Positions 38,261 through 47,745 of a DNA stretch of 64,000 bases are shown one piece after another. The stretch is from Cephaloticoccus sp. (GTDB taxonomy: Bacteria; Verrucomicrobiota; Verrucomicrobiia; Opitutales; Opitutaceae). Made by a program: the position numbers and the translations under genes. Position 1 is the stretch's first letter. Each line of letters begins with the position of its first letter. The stretch covers positions 124,001 to 188,000 of the forward strand of contig JAURHD010000003.1 in NCBI GenBank assembly GCA_030833445.1, read 5' to 3'. The notes beneath the pieces are model-generated. The model did no database searches, had not been told where the DNA came from, and saw only the letters and a list, made by a program, of their open reading frames with translations.

Positions 38261-38668
38261 ATGCCCCATACCTACCAGCGCACCATCCGATTGGCCGACA
38301 CCGACGCGGCGGGGATCGTCTTTTTCGCCAACTACCTCGTCCTCTGCCACGAGGCCTACGAGTCCGCGCTGAGCGCCGCCGGACTGCCCGTGCAGGAATT
38401 CATCACCAGCGGGGACGTCATCGTGCCGATCGCCAAGAGTTCGGTGGACTACCTGCGGCCGCTGCAGTGCGGCGATGAGGTCAGCGTGACGGTGAAGCCC
38501 AGCCTGCTTTCGGAAACCAGTTTTGCGATTGATTACGAAGTCACGCGCCTGGGTCCGCCCGCCAAGGTCGCCGCCCGCGCCCGCACCGAGCATGTCTGCA
38601 CGTCGCGCAGCAAACGCGAACGTGTCGCGTTGTCGGCCAAGCTAGCGGCGTGGGTGAACCAGGGCTGA
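38261..38668 (+). CDS. Hotdog-fold acyl-CoA thioesterase (DHNA-CoA hydrolase candidate)
   Basis: A 135-residue 4-hydroxybenzoyl-CoA thioesterase-type protein. It begins MPHTYQRTIRLADTDAAGIV, with the catalytic Asp in the DTDAAGIVFFANY motif. It lies convergent to menE, with a 27-bp 3' overlap, and next to menC. This context suggests hydrolysis of 1,4-dihydroxy-2-naphthoyl-CoA in menaquinone synthesis, but substrate assignment is by neighbourhood only. Confidence 0.82.
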   Translation: MPHTYQRTIRLADTDAAGIVFFANYLVLCHEAYESALSAAGLPVQEFITSGDVIVPIAKSSVDYLRPLQCGDEVSVTVKPSLLSETSFAIDYEVTRLGPPAKVAARARTEHVCTSRSKRERVALSAKLAAWVNQG

Positions 38669-39823
38669 AGCCGCCGCGCGCAAGGCCGCGCGATTGAGTT
38701 TTCCCTGGGCATTGCGCGGCCAGTCGGCCGCGGCAAAGGCCAGCCAGTGTTTGGGCCGTTGGTGCCGCGACAGGTGGGCGTTGATCACTGGGTCCGATTC
38801 AGCGGGATCCGCCGGGCCGGTATGGCAAGCCACGATGACTTCTCCCCATTCGACATCCGGCAGCGCCACCACGGCGACATCGTCGAACCGCCCGAGTCCG
38901 CGCAGAACTTCCTCGACCGTCCGCAAATTCACCTTTTCCCCGCCGGTGATTACGACGTCGTCGCGCCGCCCCTCGACCTGCAGCCGGCCGGCCGCATCGA
39001 GCTGACCGCGATCCGGGGTCGTGAACTGCGGGCCCGTCGGGGCCTCGCCGTAGTAGCCGCGCATCAATGTCTCACCCGCGACCTGAATGGCGCCGGTGGC
39101 GTCATCAATGGTGATCTGCGCGTGCGGCATGACCCGGCCCGAGCTCGTGTCACCCGCAGCGAAATCCTCGGGCCGTTGCGCGCACACCATCGCCGCGGTC
39201 TCCGTCATGCCGTAACTCAGGATGACAGGCAGTTCCGCCTCCCGCGCTGCCTCGGCCAAGGCCGGCCAGACCGGACCGCCGCCCACGGGGATCAAGGCCA
39301 GTTGTCGCAACCAGGCCACGGCCGCGGGTTGACCCAAGAGACGTTGCAACTGCGTGGGCACCAGTGAAAGCGTCCACGGTTCGCCGGGCGTGATCTCAGG
39401 AAAGTTCCCCTGCTCCAGCTCCTTCCATGCCCACGGCAAATGCCGGCCCTGCGTTTCGGCGCAACGCACCCGGGCCATCAGTCCGCTGACGTGCCACGGC
39501 GGCAGGACGTCCACGGTGTTGATCTGCGTGAATTTGAAATGCTCGGCAAACCCACGGGCCGCGGCGGTCAGCGTTTGTTCATCGTGCCGCGCAAACTTCA
39601 GGCCACCGCTCGTGCCGCCGGTGGGAATGCAGAGCCAACCTTGGTCGAGCCGGGAGCTGGGAGCCGGGAGCTGAGAGCCAAGGGCTGGGAGCTGGGAGCT
39701 AATTTCCTCAAAGGCGGCTCGTTGCGAGGCAGACCAATGCGGATCGACCAAAAAGGTATAGTCGCCATGCGACTCGGCACACCCGGTGGCCGCGACGAGC
39801 GACTCTAGTTCAGCGCGTTCCAT
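38642..39823 (-). CDS. menE: o-Succinylbenzoate--CoA ligase-like AMP-binding enzyme
   Basis: Adenylate-forming enzyme that activates o-succinylbenzoate in menaquinone synthesis. The P-loop-like motif is GWLCIPTGGTSGGLKFARHD. Other blocks are VILSYGMTETAAMVCAQRPE, DAAGRLQVEGRRDDVVITGG and KHWLAFAAADWPRNAQGKLN with the catalytic Lys. The protein is short at 393 residues because the N-terminal subdomain is reduced. A repeat encoding SSQLPALGSQLPAPSSR precedes the P-loop region. It overlaps menC by 19 bp, so the two are translationally linked. Confidence 0.88.
   Translation of the reverse strand: MERAELESLVAATGCAESHGDYTFLVDPHWSASQRAAFEEISSQLPALGSQLPAPSSRLDQGWLCIPTGGTSGGLKFARHDEQTLTAAARGFAEHFKFTQINTVDVLPPWHVSGLMARVRCAETQGRHLPWAWKELEQGNFPEITPGEPWTLSLVPTQLQRLLGQPAAVAWLRQLALIPVGGGPVWPALAEAAREAELPVILSYGMTETAAMVCAQRPEDFAAGDTSSGRVMPHAQITIDDATGAIQVAGETLMRGYYGEAPTGPQFTTPDRGQLDAAGRLQVEGRRDDVVITGGEKVNLRTVEEVLRGLGRFDDVAVVALPDVEWGEVIVACHTGPADPAESDPVINAHLSRHQRPKHWLAFAAADWPRNAQGKLNRAALRAAASALVHPRR
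39652..39701. repeat. GGGAGCTGGGAGC-type simple repeat inside menE
   Basis: Five imperfect copies of a GGGAGCT/GAGAGCC-type heptamer occur in tandem, encoding Ser-Gln-Leu-Pro-Ala-like units. It is an in-frame low-complexity insertion just before the ATP-binding motif. Confidence 0.7.
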
Positions 39824-40932
39824 ACGGCCTCCTCGTTGATGCGCGACACGTCGGCCCAGCGGACAAACGGTGTGGCGGTGGGACCGTTCAATTCCGGCAG
39901 CGCAAACAAAGGCCAGACGCCGAAACCCAAGGCGAAGGGCTCGCCCGTCGACGCAAACGCGGTCCGCAAAGCCGCCTTGGCACCGACGCCCGTTTCCAAG
40001 GCACTCGAGAAAACCACCTTCGCTTTGGCCGCGGCCAGCTTGGCCGTCACGGCTACCGGATCGGCGAGCAGCGACGGCTTCAGCACATAAAACCCGGGCC
40101 AGCCCAGATCGAGCCAGCGCTCCACGTGTGCAGCCCGGATGACCGATTCGTCCAAGGCCAGCGGCGTCGGAAAATCCTGCGCCAACCCCAGCAAGAGATC
40201 CTCAAGCTTCCGCTGCTCCGTAGTGCCCTGCGACTTGTCCGCCATAGCCTTGGCGAAGGCGGAAGGCTCGGCAAAGCAAGGCTGCTCCACGAATTCGATC
40301 GGACGTTCCGCGCAGCGTTCCAGCCAGCGTTGGGCAGTGCGGCGGTCCCACGCGCCGTTGGCGTCGAGCCGCAGCTTGGCCCCGCTCGGCAATCGCCCGC
40401 ACAGCTCATCCAGCAGACCCAGCTCCTCGGTCAGCTCACCCACGCCGACTTTCCATTTTAAGATGCGAAAACCGGCGTCCGCCAATGGCTCAATTAGAGG
40501 CATGGCCGCTTGACCCGCGGGCAACAGTGCCGCGATCTGCCGCGGAGCAACGTTCGCCGGATCTACGGCCGGGGTGCGGGCCACCCGCAAGGCGTTGACC
40601 AAACAGCCCAATTCTTCCGGCACGGCATCCAGCCGGGCGTCGTCCACCTTCTCACCCAGTTGCGCACAGGCCTCGGCCACCTCGTCGACGGTCTCGGTGC
40701 CAAACCAAGGGATCGGCGCCGCCTCCCCGTAGCGGACGACGCCATCCGACCCGGTCAGCCGCACGATCACACCCTCGCGGTGCGTCCACAAACCATGGGA
40801 GGTTCGCACGGGACGGCGAAACTCCAAATGATAGCGACGATAGGCCAGACGGTAATCCACGGTGCGTATTAGGGCATAAGCGGATCCATCTGCAAATACC
40901 GAGTCAATTTGAGGGTGAACTACCGAAGACAT
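39805..40932 (-). CDS. menC: o-Succinylbenzoate synthase
   Basis: Enolase-superfamily dehydratase producing o-succinylbenzoate for menaquinone. The barrel shows FRILKWKVGVGE (catalytic Lys), LRLDANGAWDRRTAQRWLER (metal Asp), LALDESVIRAAHVERW and FYVLKPSLLADPVAVTAKLA (second Lys). Length about 375 residues. Start ATG 40932 gives MSSVVHPQIDSVFADG; a GTG at 40947 lies inside a spacer repeat, and a later GTG in RTVDYR is also possible. A palindromic repeat encoding FAKAMADKSQG is inserted in frame near 40236-40264. Confidence 0.92.
   Translation of the reverse strand: MSSVVHPQIDSVFADGSAYALIRTVDYRLAYRRYHLEFRRPVRTSHGLWTHREGVIVRLTGSDGVVRYGEAAPIPWFGTETVDEVAEACAQLGEKVDDARLDAVPEELGCLVNALRVARTPAVDPANVAPRQIAALLPAGQAAMPLIEPLADAGFRILKWKVGVGELTEELGLLDELCGRLPSGAKLRLDANGAWDRRTAQRWLERCAERPIEFVEQPCFAEPSAFAKAMADKSQGTTEQRKLEDLLLGLAQDFPTPLALDESVIRAAHVERWLDLGWPGFYVLKPSLLADPVAVTAKLAAAKAKVVFSSALETGVGAKAALRTAFASTGEPFALGFGVWPLFALPELNGPTATPFVRWADVSRINEEAVWNALN
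40236..40264. repeat. Palindromic element inserted in menC
   Basis: TTGTCCGCCATAGCCTTGGC followed by GAAGGCGGA (+ strand) carries the TCCGCC/GGCGGA ends and matches intergenic copies such as the one near 38146-38176. On the coding strand it reads AFAKAMADK in a surface region between two barrel motifs. Confidence 0.7.
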
Positions 40933-41631
40933 GGAAAGCAGCCTCACGCAGAGACGCAGAGTCGCGGAGAGATGCGACCAAGTAGGAGTTTAGAAACGTT
41001 GCCTCACGGCTCTGCGGCTCTGCGTGAGCCAATGCTGTCTTCTGCATTCCACTTAGTGGTTAAGCCAAACCAGACTTTCCAATGCAAAGCGCACAAAGAA
41101 CTCGGTGTTTAGCACACCCACCGTCACGCCAATCAGGATTAGCCGCGAAAAGTCGCAAAAATCATTAACTGATGAGACATTAAAGGCGCCTATAGGCGCG
41201 CGGGTGAGCCAATAACAGTGACGCTATTTTGTGCATTTTTGCGGCCAAAGGATTTCCAACACACCCAGCCTTCGCCACTTGTTTCTCAGAGGATTTGCAT
41301 ATCTGGAAGGCTACGGCGGGCAAGGAGTTCACAGAGGTTGTAGGGCGGGATCGCCGATCCCGCCTTTTGCATTTCACCCCAATCGATTGGCGGGATCAGC
41401 GATACCCGCCCTACATCGCATTCATTACCTCACGGCTCTGCGGCTCCGCGCCTCTGCGTGAGCCAATGCCTTCTTCCGTGTGTTCCGTGTGTTCCGTGGT
41501 TAATAACTGTGCGTCCTCCTTGCCCGCCGTAGCCTAAGGGGCGAAGGCTGGGTGCGTGAGACCATTTCCAGTGTATTCAAAGTTCCCACTTGCATGGCGT
41601 CAGAATCCCGATATTCCGTTTACGGCAACTC
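40933..41631. repeat. Repeat spacer between menC and guaB
   Basis: No gene is seen in this 699-bp divergent interval. It holds CACGCAGAGACGCAGAGTCG (40944), inverted CTGCGTGAG copies, GTTGTAGGGCGGGATCGCCG and its inverted partner GGGATCAGCGATACCCGCCC (41337-41412), an interrupted palindromic element (41260-41330), CCGTGTGTTCCGTGTGTTCC (41476) and a reverse-oriented palindromic element (41515-41560). Promoters of both genes must be embedded here. Confidence 0.75.
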
Positions 41632-43218
41632 ATGACTAAGGTTGCCACGCATTCACCCTCCCACCAAGCCGCGTCCGACGCCGAATTCTACCTGCCGGCC
41701 GACGCGTTTTTCCGAGCCAACCTCCCCTCGGGCCTGACCTTCGACGATGTGTCCCTCGCGACGCTTTACTCGAATATCCTGCCGAAGGACGCCGATACGT
41801 CCACCAGCCTATCCGAGGCGCTCAAGCTACAGATCCCGATCATTTCCTCGGACATGGACACGGTCACGGAATCCCGCATGGCGATCGCCATGGCCCTCAA
41901 TGGCGGCCTGGGTCTGATCCATTACAACATGCCGGCCAAGGAACAAGTGAAGGAAATCGCCCGGGTGAAGCGCCACATTCACGGCCTAATTCAAGACCCG
42001 ATCACCGTCAAACCGGACGAGCACATCGGCGACGTCCTCGCGATGATGGCCGAGCGCAAGTTTACCTTCAGCACCTTCCCGGTCGTCTCCGAGGACGGCA
42101 AACTGGCCGGCCTCCTCTCCGGCAACGTCGTCAAAGATCGCTACCGCACTAAGAAGGTCGTCGATGTGATGACCCCCCGGTCGGAATTGATCACCGAGTT
42201 GGAAAGTGCCGTCGCCCACGATCCCATTGCCGCCGCCGACAAATTTTTCACCACCCACATCGGCATCAACAAGATGCTGGTCGTGAATGCGAAGGATGAA
42301 CTCCGCGGCCTCGTGACCAGTTCCGACGTTGAGAAGATCACCAGCGAATCCAAGGCCCGCCGCAAGCCGGCCCGCGATGCCCAGTTCCGCCTCGTGGTCG
42401 GCGCCGCCATCTCCCCGGTGCGCAAGTCCAACGGCGAACTCGACCACGATAAGATTCGTGATCATGTCGGCCACCTCGTCGACGAGCACATTGATGCCGT
42501 CGCGATTTCCTCGGCCCACGCGCACACCTCAGGCGTCGGCGAAATGACCAAGGCCCTCCGCGAAGCCTTCCCGCAACTGACTATTATTGCCGGCAATGTC
42601 ACCAGTGGGTCCGGCGTTGAATTTCTCGCCGATTGCGGCGCCGATGCGATCAAGGTCGGTCAAGGCCCCGGCTCCATCTGCACCACCCGGGTGGTCGCGG
42701 GCGTGGGCATTCCCCAACTCACCGCGCTCCACGTCGCCTCCAAATCCGCCGCCCAAAAAGGCGTGAAGCTCATCGCCGACGGTGGCATTACCAAGTCGGG
42801 CGACATCGTCAAAGCGCTCACCATCGGTCACGCCGTCATCCTCGGTGGACTGCTCGCCGGTTGCCGCGAAGCCCCGGGCGAGATCATGGAAATCAGCGGC
42901 AAGGTCTACAAAGCCTACCGCGGGATGGGATCCCTCGCCGCCATGCAGGCCGGCAGTGCCGCCCGTTACGGTCACGACAAAAATGACAAGGTCCGCAAGA
43001 TCGCCGCCGAGGGCATTGAGGCCCTCAAGGAAGTCAGCGGATCGACCGACGACGTTTTGGCCAATCTGATCGGGGGCGTGCAAAGCGGCATGGGTTACCT
43101 CGGGGCCGCGACCTTGGATCAACTCCGCGAAAAGGCCCGTTACATCCGGGTGAGTCCCGCCGGGCAAAAGGAATCCGCTCCGCACGACGTGATCGAGGTC
43201 TCCACGCGGAAGAACTGA
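41632..43218 (+). CDS. guaB: Inosine-5'-monophosphate dehydrogenase
   Basis: Oxidizes IMP to XMP, the committed step to GMP. The 528-residue protein starts at ATG 41632 ([20 protein letters not shown]). The barrel begins [20 protein letters not shown], two CBS domains lie at about 110-230, and the catalytic Cys loop is [19 protein letters not shown]. The flap region includes [18 protein letters not shown]. An upstream in-frame TTG at 41590 is less likely. purA, the AMP branch enzyme, lies downstream on the same strand behind a repeat spacer. Confidence 0.96.
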   Translation: MTKVATHSPSHQAASDAEFYLPADAFFRANLPSGLTFDDVSLATLYSNILPKDADTSTSLSEALKLQIPIISSDMDTVTESRMAIAMALNGGLGLIHYNMPAKEQVKEIARVKRHIHGLIQDPITVKPDEHIGDVLAMMAERKFTFSTFPVVSEDGKLAGLLSGNVVKDRYRTKKVVDVMTPRSELITELESAVAHDPIAAADKFFTTHIGINKMLVVNAKDELRGLVTSSDVEKITSESKARRKPARDAQFRLVVGAAISPVRKSNGELDHDKIRDHVGHLVDEHIDAVAISSAHAHTSGVGEMTKALREAFPQLTIIAGNVTSGSGVEFLADCGADAIKVGQGPGSICTTRVVAGVGIPQLTALHVASKSAAQKGVKLIADGGITKSGDIVKALTIGHAVILGGLLAGCREAPGEIMEISGKVYKAYRGMGSLAAMQAGSAARYGHDKNDKVRKIAAEGIEALKEVSGSTDDVLANLIGGVQSGMGYLGAATLDQLREKARYIRVSPAGQKESAPHDVIEVSTRKN

Positions 43219-43764
43219 GATTTAGGCGGAAGTCTAACACACCCGCCTTCGCCGCAGGCTATGGCGGGCAAGGATGTCACAGAGGACACTGAGAAATACT
43301 CAGGGCACCACGGAATACACCGAACACACGGAAAAGACTCACGCACCCAGCCTTCGCCCCTTAGGCTACGGCGGGCAAGGAGGACGCGGAGCCGCAGAGG
43401 AAAACGTCCTAAATACAGGTATTAAACACAGAGTACACAGAGGCCACAGAGGGAAATACCCTGATAGTCTCTGCGCTCTCTGTGTGCTCTGTGTTAGTAA
43501 ACTTCCGTGTTTTCCGTGGTCGAACTCATCCGTGGTTTTAAACTCTGCGCCTCAGCGGCTCTGCGTGAGTATTTGCAACCTTTTGTGCCTTTTACGGCCA
43601 ATGTCTCTGCGTCCTCTGTGAGCTCTGTGTTAAAAGGTCTGTAAGCTCCCTGATGACACAGCCGGCCACCCCCGGTGATCGGTTTTTTATTGCCCTACCC
43701 CCTCCCCTTGGTTTTTCCCTTAACGGCAACAGGGGTCCTGCCGACTTCGGTTGCCGCGCCAACC
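43219..43764. repeat. Repeat spacer between guaB and purA
   Basis: No gene is seen. It contains palindromic elements at 43238-43277 and 43341-43385, CCACGGAATACACCGAACAC (43308), CGCGGAGCCGCAGAGG, then AACACAGAGTACACAGAGGC (43424). Inverted CTCTGTGTGCTCTGTGTTAG (about 43478-43497) and CCGTGTTTTCCGTGG (43504) follow, so the block is mirror-ordered. CTGCGTGAG, TTTTGTGCCTTTTACGGCCA and CTCTGTGTTAAAA close it. Confidence 0.75.
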
Positions 43765-45297
43765 ATGTCTCTCCCCGTTTTCTCCAGTCAATTGATCGCC
43801 GATGTGGGCATTTCACTCGGTGACGAAGGCAAAGGTCGTCTGATCCCCGAGGTCGCCGAGGAGCTCCGCGGCACCCCCGCCGCCGTCTCGGTGGTATTCA
43901 AAGTCAACGGTGGCGCCAATTCCGGTCACACGGCCGGCGGCATCAAACTCAACCTGCTTCCGGCCGGCGTGGTCGTGAAGGATGTGCCCCATCTTTGCAT
44001 GGGTGCCGGGGTCGTGGCCGATCCCCGCAAAATCTGGTGGGAAGCCAAGCCACTTGAAAAGAAGGGCTATGAGATTCTCAGCCGCCTGCGGATTGACGAA
44101 CGCACGATGGTCTCCGATCTCTCGCACCGTCTGCTGGACCTCGCGACCGAGCACTACCGCACTGCCATCCTCAAGGAAGAGCCGCGCGGCTCCACCGGCC
44201 GCGGCATCACCCCGGCCTATTACGAGGAAGTCGGGCAATGGCAGATCACCTACGCGGATTTTCAAGCCGGCCCCAATTTCTTCGCCCGCAAACTGGCGCA
44301 ACGCGCGACCCGGGCCCTGGCCCTGATCCAACACGTCTATCAAGTGGATGCGGCCACGTTCGCCGGATTCTTCGACACCCTGACTGCGGCGGAACTGCGC
44401 GCCAATGCCGAGGGATTGGAAATGGGTGTCTTCGACAAATCAGAATTCGATTTCACAGTGTTCCGTGGCGCGGAGCCGTTCACGTTGAACCTCGAACGCT
44501 TGACCGAGGTTTACTGGCAGGCCGGCACCGCGCTGGCGAAGAACATCGGCGAAGTGCGCGAATTGATCCTGCGCGAAAAGCAGGCGGGCCACACCATCCT
44601 CGGGGAATTTGGCCAAGCCTATTGGCTCGACAAGCGTCACGGGTTCTCACCCAACGTCACCGCTTCGCACACCTATACGCCGGAGTTTTTCGAGAGCGCC
44701 GGCATACCGCTGCAACCGGTCCACACCATCGGCGTGGCCAAGGCCTATGACACGAAAGTCGGCACCCACACCTTTATCACCCAGATGGATGACGCCCACC
44801 CGTTGGCGGTGCGGTTGAAGAAAATCGAGTTCGGCACCAGCACGGGTCGGCAGCGCATGGTCGGCTGGTATGACGCCGTGGAAAAAGGCGACGCCCTGCG
44901 CTATGGCGGTTTTCAGGATTTGATGATCAACAAGGCCGATGCGTTGACCGGCGCCGACGAACTGTTGATCTGCACCGCGTATCAGGATGCGGCAGGCAAG
45001 GTCTATCACCACGTGCCGCGCAATGAAGCCGTGCGCAAAACGCTCAAGCCGGTTTACGCGACTTACCCGGGATGGACGGAGGACATTTCGAAAGTGCGTA
45101 AGTTTGCCGATCTGCCGGTCCATGCGCAGAGGTATGTCGCCGGCATGGTGAAGGCACTGTTCGACGTCGCCTACGAAGGCTTGGATTGGCCGGCCGATGA
45201 CAAGTTACCCAATCTGCGCTATCTCGGGGTTGGTCCGGAGCCGTCCCAGATTATCAAGGACCTGCCGTCCGCCGCCGAGCTGATCAAACTGGCTTGA
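43765..45297 (+). CDS. purA: Adenylosuccinate synthetase, long divergent form
   Basis: GTP-dependent ligation of aspartate to IMP, the first step to AMP. The active-site loop is [19 protein letters not shown] rather than the usual WGDEGKGK, and the IMP motif is [19 protein letters not shown]. Further blocks are [17 protein letters not shown] and [20 protein letters not shown]. The product is 510 residues, about 80 longer than typical bacterial PurA, and diverged around the nucleotide loop. Start ATG 43765 ([16 protein letters not shown]). It follows guaB on the same strand. Confidence 0.9.
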   Translation: MSLPVFSSQLIADVGISLGDEGKGRLIPEVAEELRGTPAAVSVVFKVNGGANSGHTAGGIKLNLLPAGVVVKDVPHLCMGAGVVADPRKIWWEAKPLEKKGYEILSRLRIDERTMVSDLSHRLLDLATEHYRTAILKEEPRGSTGRGITPAYYEEVGQWQITYADFQAGPNFFARKLAQRATRALALIQHVYQVDAATFAGFFDTLTAAELRANAEGLEMGVFDKSEFDFTVFRGAEPFTLNLERLTEVYWQAGTALAKNIGEVRELILREKQAGHTILGEFGQAYWLDKRHGFSPNVTASHTYTPEFFESAGIPLQPVHTIGVAKAYDTKVGTHTFITQMDDAHPLAVRLKKIEFGTSTGRQRMVGWYDAVEKGDALRYGGFQDLMINKADALTGADELLICTAYQDAAGKVYHHVPRNEAVRKTLKPVYATYPGWTEDISKVRKFADLPVHAQRYVAGMVKALFDVAYEGLDWPADDKLPNLRYLGVGPEPSQIIKDLPSAAELIKLA

Positions 45298-45526
45298 GGC
45301 TCAGGTTACCTACCACGGAATACACAGAATACACGGAAGAAGGTTCCAGTCCCTAGTCTCTGATTTTTAACACAGAGGTCACAGAGGCTGCAGAGAAAGA
45401 GGGATTGTTTTAAACTCCGTGATCTCTGTTTGCTCTGTGTTAGTAGACTTCCGTGTGTTCTGTGTATTCCGTGGTGATAATTCCGTATACTCTGCGGCTC
45501 TGCGTGAGACTCTTCCCTGATTTGCC
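45298..45526. repeat. Nested palindrome between convergent purA and folC
   Basis: The outer arms are CCACGGAATACACAGAATAC (45313) and its inverted partner ending CTGTGTATTCCGTGGTG (about 45449-45476). The inner arms are AACACAGAGGTCACAGAGG (about 45369) and CTCTGTTTGCTCTGTGTTAG (about 45424-45443). The whole can fold as one long hairpin and could act as a bidirectional terminator. Confidence 0.8.
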
Positions 45527-46828
45527 CTAAAAGTCCTGCAGGTGGCCCTCGCCCACTTGCGGGCCAAGCAACGTCATCACTTCACCGATCAGGTAAATTG
45601 AACCGGTAACCACGATCACATCATCGGCCTCACCCGCCGTGCATTGATCCGCACTCGGAAACAACGACGGCAAATCCGTGTGAGTCACCGTCCCTTTGTA
45701 TTCCGCCGGAATCAACGCCGCCAGATCACTTTGGCTGGTTGCGCGGGGCTGATGCGGCACCACCAAATGAATCGCACTCGCGTGCTGCGCGATCGTGGCC
45801 AGCAGTGGACGCGCCCGCACAGTGCCCAACACTCCGGTGATCACAACCGGCTTGCGTCCGGTCTCCGCCACCAGACTCCTTAAATTGCTCTCCAAGACTT
45901 CGGCGCCTTCCGGGTTGTGCGAGGCATCGAGAATCAGCAGCCGGTTGCCCAACTTGACCCGTTGCCAGCGGCCCGGCCAGTCGACGTGCGTCAGGCCATC
46001 CACAATTGCCTGTTCAGTGATTCGCCAGCGTTCACCCAGCACGCGGGCCGTCAGGGTCGCGGTCGCCGCATTCCAGCGCTGATAGTCACCCTCGAGATTC
46101 GTGTGCGGGTAATGCGTCACTTCCTCGCCAAATTCCTCCCGCACCGAACGCAGCGGGGATCCCAATTCGGCGGCGCGCGCCCGAATCACGGTTTCAGCCT
46201 CAGGTGGCACGCGACCGACCACCACCGGGATGCCCTGTTTGATGATCCCGGCTTTTTCACCGGCGATTGCCGCGTAGGTTGTGCCCAACATTTCGCAGTG
46301 ATCCATCCCGATCGAGGTGATCACCGTGATCTCCGGCGTGATGATATTCGTCGCATCGAGGCGTCCGCCAAGTCCGACTTCGAGCAAGGCGATATCACAT
46401 TGGCGGCGGCGAAACTGCAGCAGCGCCATCGCGGTCATGAATTCAAAGAAACTCGGATGATCATCCGGATTGCCCTTGGCCAGGGTTTCGGCGATTGGAC
46501 GCAGTTCCGTCACATAGGCGGTAATTTCATCCTCGGTCAGCGGAGTGCGGTCCACCTGCACGCGTTCCCCCAGTTTCACCAAATGCGGCGAGGTATACAT
46601 GCCGGTATGCCATCCGGCCGCATGCAGGATCGCATCGAGCATGGCCACCACGGACCCCTTGCCGTTGGTTCCGGCCACATGGATGAACGATTGCCGCTGC
46701 TCCGGATGATCCAGGGCCGCCGCGAAGAGCCGCATCCGGTCGATGCCAAACTTCAAGCCATGCGTCGACTTGAGGCCAAAGAGATACGAAGTGACCGCCG
46801 TATAATCGGGAGTAACACCCAGTGCCAT
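45527..46828 (-). CDS. folC: Folylpolyglutamate synthase/dihydrofolate synthase
   Basis: Mur-ligase-type enzyme adding glutamate to folates. The ATP loop is HVAGTNGKGSVVAMLDAIL, and downstream blocks include VGLGGRLDATNIITPEITVI, SIGMDHCEMLGTTYAAIAGE and LLILDASHNPEGAEVLESNL. Length 433 residues. It starts eight bases after accD and completes a comF-accD-folC order that is common for accD and folC in bacteria. Confidence 0.95.
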   Translation of the reverse strand: MALGVTPDYTAVTSYLFGLKSTHGLKFGIDRMRLFAAALDHPEQRQSFIHVAGTNGKGSVVAMLDAILHAAGWHTGMYTSPHLVKLGERVQVDRTPLTEDEITAYVTELRPIAETLAKGNPDDHPSFFEFMTAMALLQFRRRQCDIALLEVGLGGRLDATNIITPEITVITSIGMDHCEMLGTTYAAIAGEKAGIIKQGIPVVVGRVPPEAETVIRARAAELGSPLRSVREEFGEEVTHYPHTNLEGDYQRWNAATATLTARVLGERWRITEQAIVDGLTHVDWPGRWQRVKLGNRLLILDASHNPEGAEVLESNLRSLVAETGRKPVVITGVLGTVRARPLLATIAQHASAIHLVVPHQPRATSQSDLAALIPAEYKGTVTHTDLPSLFPSADQCTAGEADDVIVVTGSIYLIGEVMTLLGPQVGEGHLQDF

Positions 46829-46836
46829 GGCCGGCT

Positions 46837-47745
46837 TTACTTCTTGCGCGGCGGAGCCGGATTATCCGGCTTGGACTTCACATACAGGGCCTCGAGAATA
46901 TCGCGCAGTCGATCCCGCATCTCCGTGCGTTTCACGATCAAATCCACCAAGCCGTGCTGCAGTAAAAATTCCGAGGTCTGAAATCCTTCCGGTAAAGTCT
47001 GCTTCGTGGTGTCCTTGATCACACGCGGACCGGCAAAGCCAATCAGAGCACCGGGCTCGGCAATGATGACGTCACCCAATGTCGCGTAGCTGGCGGACAC
47101 TCCCCCGGTCGTCGGATGGGTCAGCACCGAGATATAAGGCAATTTCGCTTCGGCCAAACGGCCAAGCGCGGCACTCGTCTTGGCCATCTGCATCAGTGAA
47201 AGGATACCCTCCTGCATGCGGGCGCCGCCCGAAGTGCTGAAGATGATGCAGGGAATCTTTTTGGCCAATGCCACCTCAATGGCGCGGGTGATCTTTTCCC
47301 CGGTCGCGGAACCGAGCGTGCCACCGCAAAAACGAAAATCCATCACCGCCAAGGATACCGGAATACCGTGAATCTTGCCGGTGCCGCAAACCACCGCCTC
47401 TTTCAAGCCGCTCGCTTTTTCGTATTTTTTGATCCGGTCGGGATAAGGCACGGAGTCCTTGAATCCGAGCGGATCAGCCGAACGGACGCCTGCATCCGCC
47501 TCTTTGAAGGATTTTTCGTCCAGCAGCGCCGCAATGCGTTCACGCGCCCCGATCGGGAAATGATAGCCACTGGTCGGCACGACCATGAGGTTCTCCACCA
47601 CTTCCTTCGTGAACAGCGTTTCACCGCTGACGGGATCCTGGGTGTAGAGACCGTGCGGAATCTCCTTTTTGCGGGTTTTCCGGACCGAATAGGTCGGCTT
47701 GTCGAAATTAATCACGGCTTCAGCCGTGTCCGAAGGTAAAGACAT
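46837..47745 (-). CDS. accD: Acetyl-CoA carboxylase carboxyltransferase beta subunit lacking the zinc ribbon cysteines
   Basis: Transfers carboxyl from biotin to acetyl-CoA with AccA, making malonyl-CoA. The crotonase-like core is intact: MDFRFCGGTLGSATGEKITR, IIFSTSGGARMQEGILSLMQ, and LTHPTTGGVSASYATLGDVI. Length 302 residues. At the N-terminus the two CxxC pairs of the usual zinc ribbon are replaced by DPVS (37-40) and VPTS (56-59), although the surrounding framework (LYTQ, GETLFTKEVVENLMV) still aligns. It overlaps comF by 26 bp and is followed by folC. Confidence 0.94.
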   Translation of the reverse strand: MSLPSDTAEAVINFDKPTYSVRKTRKKEIPHGLYTQDPVSGETLFTKEVVENLMVVPTSGYHFPIGARERIAALLDEKSFKEADAGVRSADPLGFKDSVPYPDRIKKYEKASGLKEAVVCGTGKIHGIPVSLAVMDFRFCGGTLGSATGEKITRAIEVALAKKIPCIIFSTSGGARMQEGILSLMQMAKTSAALGRLAEAKLPYISVLTHPTTGGVSASYATLGDVIIAEPGALIGFAGPRVIKDTTKQTLPEGFQTSEFLLQHGLVDLIVKRTEMRDRLRDILEALYVKSKPDNPAPPRKK

